NCBI RefSeq assembly: GCF_000349325.1
Contig: NC_020504.1
Coordinates: 5,924,053 to 5,988,052, forward strand
Length of the DNA stretch: 64,000 bases
Reading direction: 5' to 3'
From: Streptomyces davaonensis JCM 4913
Lineage (GTDB): Bacteria > Actinomycetota > Actinomycetes > Streptomycetales > Streptomycetaceae
Positions 61,267 to 64,000 of the stretch are shown here, one piece after another. The notes below the pieces were generated by a model that was not told where the DNA came from, searched no databases, and saw nothing but the letters and a program-made list of their open reading frames with translations. Position numbers and translations under genes: made by a program. The stretch's first letter is position 1; each line of letters starts with the position of its first letter.

Positions 61267-61743
61267 TCACTCCCCGTCCTTGGACTCGTCGCTCGGCCAG
61301 GGGTCGCGCAGCCACAGGTCGTCGGCCGGGGTCGGGGCGAGCAGCTCGGCGAGGCCGTCGTCGATGCCGAGCTGCTCGGCCTCAGAGCCCGGAGGGACCA
61401 CCCGCAGGGTGCGCTCCAGCCAGGCCGACACCTGTGCGGCAGGTGCCTCCAGCAGGGCGTCCCCGTCGGGTGAACTCAGCGCCATCAGCACGACGCTGCG
61501 GCCCTCGACCTTCGTCGGCCACACCCGTACGTCCCCGTGCCCGCACGGGCGGAACACGCCCTCCACCAGGAGTTCGCGGGCGAAGGTCCAGTTGACGGGG
61601 TGCTCGGAGCCGATGTGGAAGGCGATGTGGACGGCGAAGGGGTCGTCGCTGCGGTAGCTCAGCCGGGCCGGGACCGGGATGCTGCGCTCGGGCGACAGAA
61701 CGAGCTTGAGCTCCAGCTCGCGCTCTACCACGGTGGGGTGCAT
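61267..61743 (-). CDS. ssgG: SsgA-like sporulation/cell-division regulator (SsgG)
   Basis: A 158-residue SALP protein. Family hallmarks: ELELKLVLSPERSIPVPARL, YRSDDPFAVHIAFHIGSEHP, VNWTFARELLVEGVFRPCGH, GDVRVWPT and LMALSSPDGDALLEAP. SALPs direct septum placement and wall remodelling during Streptomyces sporulation; SsgG influences where septa form. The symbol comes from position relative to the FAD oxidase and RDD genes, remembered from S. coelicolor. The ATG at 61743 follows GAGAGGACACC; the long upstream frame is a shadow of the RDD gene. It is divergent from the RDD gene. Confidence 0.85.
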   Translation of the reverse strand: MHPTVVERELELKLVLSPERSIPVPARLSYRSDDPFAVHIAFHIGSEHPVNWTFARELLVEGVFRPCGHGDVRVWPTKVEGRSVVLMALSSPDGDALLEAPAAQVSAWLERTLRVVPPGSEAEQLGIDDGLAELLAPTPADDLWLRDPWPSDESKDGE

Positions 61744-61997
61744 GACGTCGGTGTCCTCTCTCGCGACTTCTCGTACGGGTCCTTCGGTGGGCCCGTACGA
61801 GTGGAGAGGGGGCTCGGCTCGGAGCATTACGCGGGTTCGCGAAAGTTTTTTCCGCACTTCTCTTCCGGGGCTGTGGAGGTCCTGCGCGAGGTTGCCCGGA
61901 AAGGGGCGGGTCCAGCGGGACCGGCAGTGGGGGTTGCCCGCGTCTGATAGATGTGGAGCCCCCAAAATGACCCCCGAGCAGATACGGGACGACGGAC

Positions 61998-63539
61998 ATG
62001 AGCGCCCCAACTCCGGCCCCCGGTGACGACAGGCCCCGCGAGGGGTATTACCCGGACCCGTCCATTCCTGGATATGTCCGGTACTGGAACGGCGCCTCCT
62101 GGGTGCCGGGCACCAGCCGTCCGGCACCGACGGACGGCGAACCGCTCGCCCCGCCGCCCGGCACGACCCCGGCCGTCCCCGCGGCCCCGGTCGAGGAGAC
62201 CGGCCCGCACTTCTTCGACGAGGACCCGGCGGGCGAACCCGCCACGGCGCAGGGCCGGTCCCAGCACGGCAGCCGTCCGGAGCCCGCGTCCGCGTGGGGC
62301 GCCGACCGCTCCCGCCAGACCGGCTTCGGCGGCGACCAGGACCGCCGCGTCTCCTGGGGCGCCCCGGACCCGCGCACCCAGGACCCGCGCATCGCGGACC
62401 CGCGTACCCCGGCACCCGCCGAGGGCGCGACCCAGAGCACGGACGGCACGGCCACGATCCCGCCGGCCGACTCCGACCCCTCCGACACCGGGGCCGCCGC
62501 CAACAACACCTTCGTCTTCCGCCGCCCGATCCCCGGTCCCGCCGCCCAGGACGCCGCCGCCCAGGACGCTCCCGCGGACGAGGGCACCATGACATTCCGG
62601 GCAGTCTCCCCGCGCACGGGTCGCCCCGAAGGAGCGCCCGCAGCACAGCAGGGGCGCACACCGGGCTCGGTCCCGGGACAGGGGGCAAGTGGGTCCGGCG
62701 GTACGGGAGTCGCGGGCGCGTCGGGCTCCGCCCCCCAGGGCCCCGGCTTCGGTGCCGGTAAGGCGGCCGTCGACCGGGCCGCTGCCGCGCAGGGGGCCCA
62801 AGTCGCCGCTCCCACGGCGCTGTCCGGGCCGCAGGCGGCTCCGACGGTCCCCCAGCAGTCCGGGCCGCAGTCGGCCCCGCAGGCCCCCGCACAGGGCGCC
62901 GCCCCGGCCGCCACCCCGGTCACCAGTGGCCCCGGTGGCGGTCAGCCCTCCTGGGCGCAGCAGGTGCACCGGCTCGCCGGGGACGAGGACCAGCCGGTCG
63001 TCCCGTGGAAGCCCCCGGTCGAGGACCCCTTCCAGGCGGTGGTCCGGCGTCAGGCCGCCGCCCGGCCCGCCTCCCTCGGCAAGCGGCTCGCCGCCCGGCT
63101 GCTGGACACCGTCGTCCTGCTCGGCGTCACCGCGGCGGCCGCCGTACCGCTCGGCACCAAGGCGATGGACCACGTCGACGAGAAGATCGACGCGGCCAAG
63201 CTCTCCGGCGAGACCGTCACCGTCTGGCTGCTGGACGGCACGACCTCGGCGTACCTCGGCATCGTGCTGGGCGTCCTGCTGCTCTTCGGCGCGCTCTACG
63301 AGGCGCTGCCCACCGCCAAGTGGGGCCGCACCCTCGGCAAGAAGCTGTTCGGTCTGGAGGTGCGGGACATCGAGGGCCATGAACCGCCCACCTTCGGCGG
63401 AGCCCTGCGCCGCTGGCTCGTCTACAGCGTCCCCGGACTGCTGGTGATCGGTGTCGTGGGTGTCCTGTGGTGCCTGTTCGACAAGCCGTGGCGGCAGTGC
63501 TGGCACGACAAGGCCGCGGGTACGTTCGTGGCGGGATGA
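61998..63539 (+). CDS. DUF2510-RDD membrane protein
   Basis: A 513-residue protein. N-terminus: a DUF2510 motif, REGYYPDPSIPGYVRYWNGA followed by SW. The middle ~300 residues are Ala/Pro/Gly/Gln-rich and disordered. C-terminus (~355-510): an RDD domain with LGKRLAARLLDTVVLLGVTA, two or three membrane helices, KWGRTLGKKLFGLEVRDIEG and RWLVYSVPG. RDD proteins are poorly understood; some act in ion transport. The ATG has GGGACGACGG upstream. A second RDD gene follows 90 bases later. Confidence 0.85.
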   Translation: MSAPTPAPGDDRPREGYYPDPSIPGYVRYWNGASWVPGTSRPAPTDGEPLAPPPGTTPAVPAAPVEETGPHFFDEDPAGEPATAQGRSQHGSRPEPASAWGADRSRQTGFGGDQDRRVSWGAPDPRTQDPRIADPRTPAPAEGATQSTDGTATIPPADSDPSDTGAAANNTFVFRRPIPGPAAQDAAAQDAPADEGTMTFRAVSPRTGRPEGAPAAQQGRTPGSVPGQGASGSGGTGVAGASGSAPQGPGFGAGKAAVDRAAAAQGAQVAAPTALSGPQAAPTVPQQSGPQSAPQAPAQGAAPAATPVTSGPGGGQPSWAQQVHRLAGDEDQPVVPWKPPVEDPFQAVVRRQAAARPASLGKRLAARLLDTVVLLGVTAAAAVPLGTKAMDHVDEKIDAAKLSGETVTVWLLDGTTSAYLGIVLGVLLLFGALYEALPTAKWGRTLGKKLFGLEVRDIEGHEPPTFGGALRRWLVYSVPGLLVIGVVGVLWCLFDKPWRQCWHDKAAGTFVAG

Positions 63540-63628
63540 CCGAATACGGCGAACCGCCCGGATAATTCCGTACTCCGGACGGCCGCTCGCCGGATGCGCG
63601 GACCGGGGGTTCGCGGTCGACTCGGGCC

Positions 63629-64000
63629 ATGAGCAGTGAACCGCCTCCCGGCTCCGGCGGGCAGCCGCCGGAAGACGACCCGTTCAGGAAGCAGCCCCCG
63701 TCCGGGGACTCCGGCGCGGGCTCGCCGTACGACAGCCAGCCGCCGCCGTACCAGGGCGGTCCCTACGGCGGTGACCCCTACGGCGGTGGCGGATACCCTG
63801 CCGATCCGCTCGCCGGGATGCCCCCGCTCGCGGACAGCGGCCGGCGCACCCTGGCCCGGATCATCGACATGGTGATGGTGGCCGTCGTGGTGTGGCTGCT
63901 CACCTGGGCGTTCCGGGTCAACGAGCTGGACATGAACGCCGACAACGTCGACTACGGCAAGTCCCTCGGCCAGTCGCTGATCGCCGCACTGCTCTACATC
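63629..64000 (+). CDS. RDD-family membrane protein, N-terminal part (cut by right edge)
   Basis: The first 124 codons of an RDD protein. It begins with a Pro/Gly/Tyr-rich segment (PYQGGPYGGDPYGGGGYPAD), then LADSGRRTLARIIDMVMVAV starts the RDD domain and a first membrane helix follows. The frame is open to base 64000. It is a tandem neighbour of another RDD gene but lacks the DUF2510 start. The ATG at 63629 has only weak upstream purines. Confidence 0.8.
   Translation, partial: MSSEPPPGSGGQPPEDDPFRKQPPSGDSGAGSPYDSQPPPYQGGPYGGDPYGGGGYPADPLAGMPPLADSGRRTLARIIDMVMVAVVVWLLTWAFRVNELDMNADNVDYGKSLGQSLIAALLYI

Noticed and set aside
61267..62892. 541-codon minus-strand frame extending the SsgG-like gene
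   Set aside because: The upstream portion is antisense to the RDD gene and low complexity; the family starts at MHPTVVERELELK (61743).

Overview
This window is a high-GC actinobacterial chromosome segment, almost certainly Streptomyces. The signs are strong G/C third-position bias, many GTG and some TTG starts, GTGA/ATGA stop-start overlaps, an SsgA-like sporulation protein, a SigU/RsuA-type sigma/anti-sigma pair, the MatAB-type aggregation locus and an actinobacterial FtsEX/SmpB/tmRNA block. From memory, the gene order follows the conserved S. coelicolor core region around SCO2924-SCO2975. There is no large mobile element, CRISPR array or secondary-metabolite cluster.

Layout. 1-4.3 kb: an FHA protein (start of a larger gene running off the left edge) diverges from two membrane-anchored Ser/Thr kinases (PkaA, PkaB). 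4.4-11 kb: prfB, a sortase-type LAETG surface protein, ftsE-ftsX, an S41 C-terminal processing protease, smpB and ssrA (tmRNA with a 12-residue tag). 11-15.3 kb: a DUF4232 lipoprotein, a secreted PHB-depolymerase-like esterase, and an MFS exporter divergent from a LysR regulator. 15.5-20.1 kb: a translationally coupled three-gene exopolysaccharide operon (matA, matB, acyltransferase). 20.2-25.7 kb: small unknown proteins, narK and the HemD-like regulator NnaR. 25.8-32.9 kb: a CGNR protein, sigU-rsuA, HelD-like helicase, a structured candidate small RNA, malic enzyme and HU. 33-35.7 kb: murA (with a duplicated 3' tail), YqgE/AlgH and DUF3039 proteins.

35.8-45.4 kb: a sugar ABC importer without its own ATPase, coupled to a GH20 beta-N-acetylhexosaminidase, then a three-subunit molybdenum hydroxylase whose iron-sulphur subunit carries a long repetitive N-terminal extension. 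45.5-52.9 kb: an orphan SUKH-like protein, a GNAT-like remnant ending inside a tRNA-Cys gene, an MFS exporter, an RHH/Doc toxin-antitoxin pair, a DEAD/DEAH helicase, an IclR regulator, a Lon-like secreted protease and an ArsR-type regulator with a small partner. 52.9-57.1 kb: a quaternary-amine (osmoprotectant) ABC importer operon headed by an Lrp regulator. 57.2-64 kb: 4-hydroxyphenylpyruvate dioxygenase, a TPR protein, a GlcD-type FAD oxidase, SsgG-like protein and two tandem RDD membrane proteins, the second cut by the right edge.

Themes: cell division and sporulation (FtsEX, SsgG, MurA, kinases), nitrogen control (NarK with NnaR), translation quality control (RF2, SmpB, tmRNA), chitin-type sugar recycling (ABC + GH20) and tyrosine/osmolyte metabolism under Lrp/ArsR control. 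The observations most worth following are the small RNA at 30.5 kb, the GNAT remnant/tRNA-Cys junction, the murA tail duplication, the repeat-extended [2Fe-2S] subunit, the 44-bp nested dyad before the ArsR gene, and a set of genes whose -10-like box sits 6-8 bases before the start codon without a ribosome binding site (candidate leaderless mRNAs).
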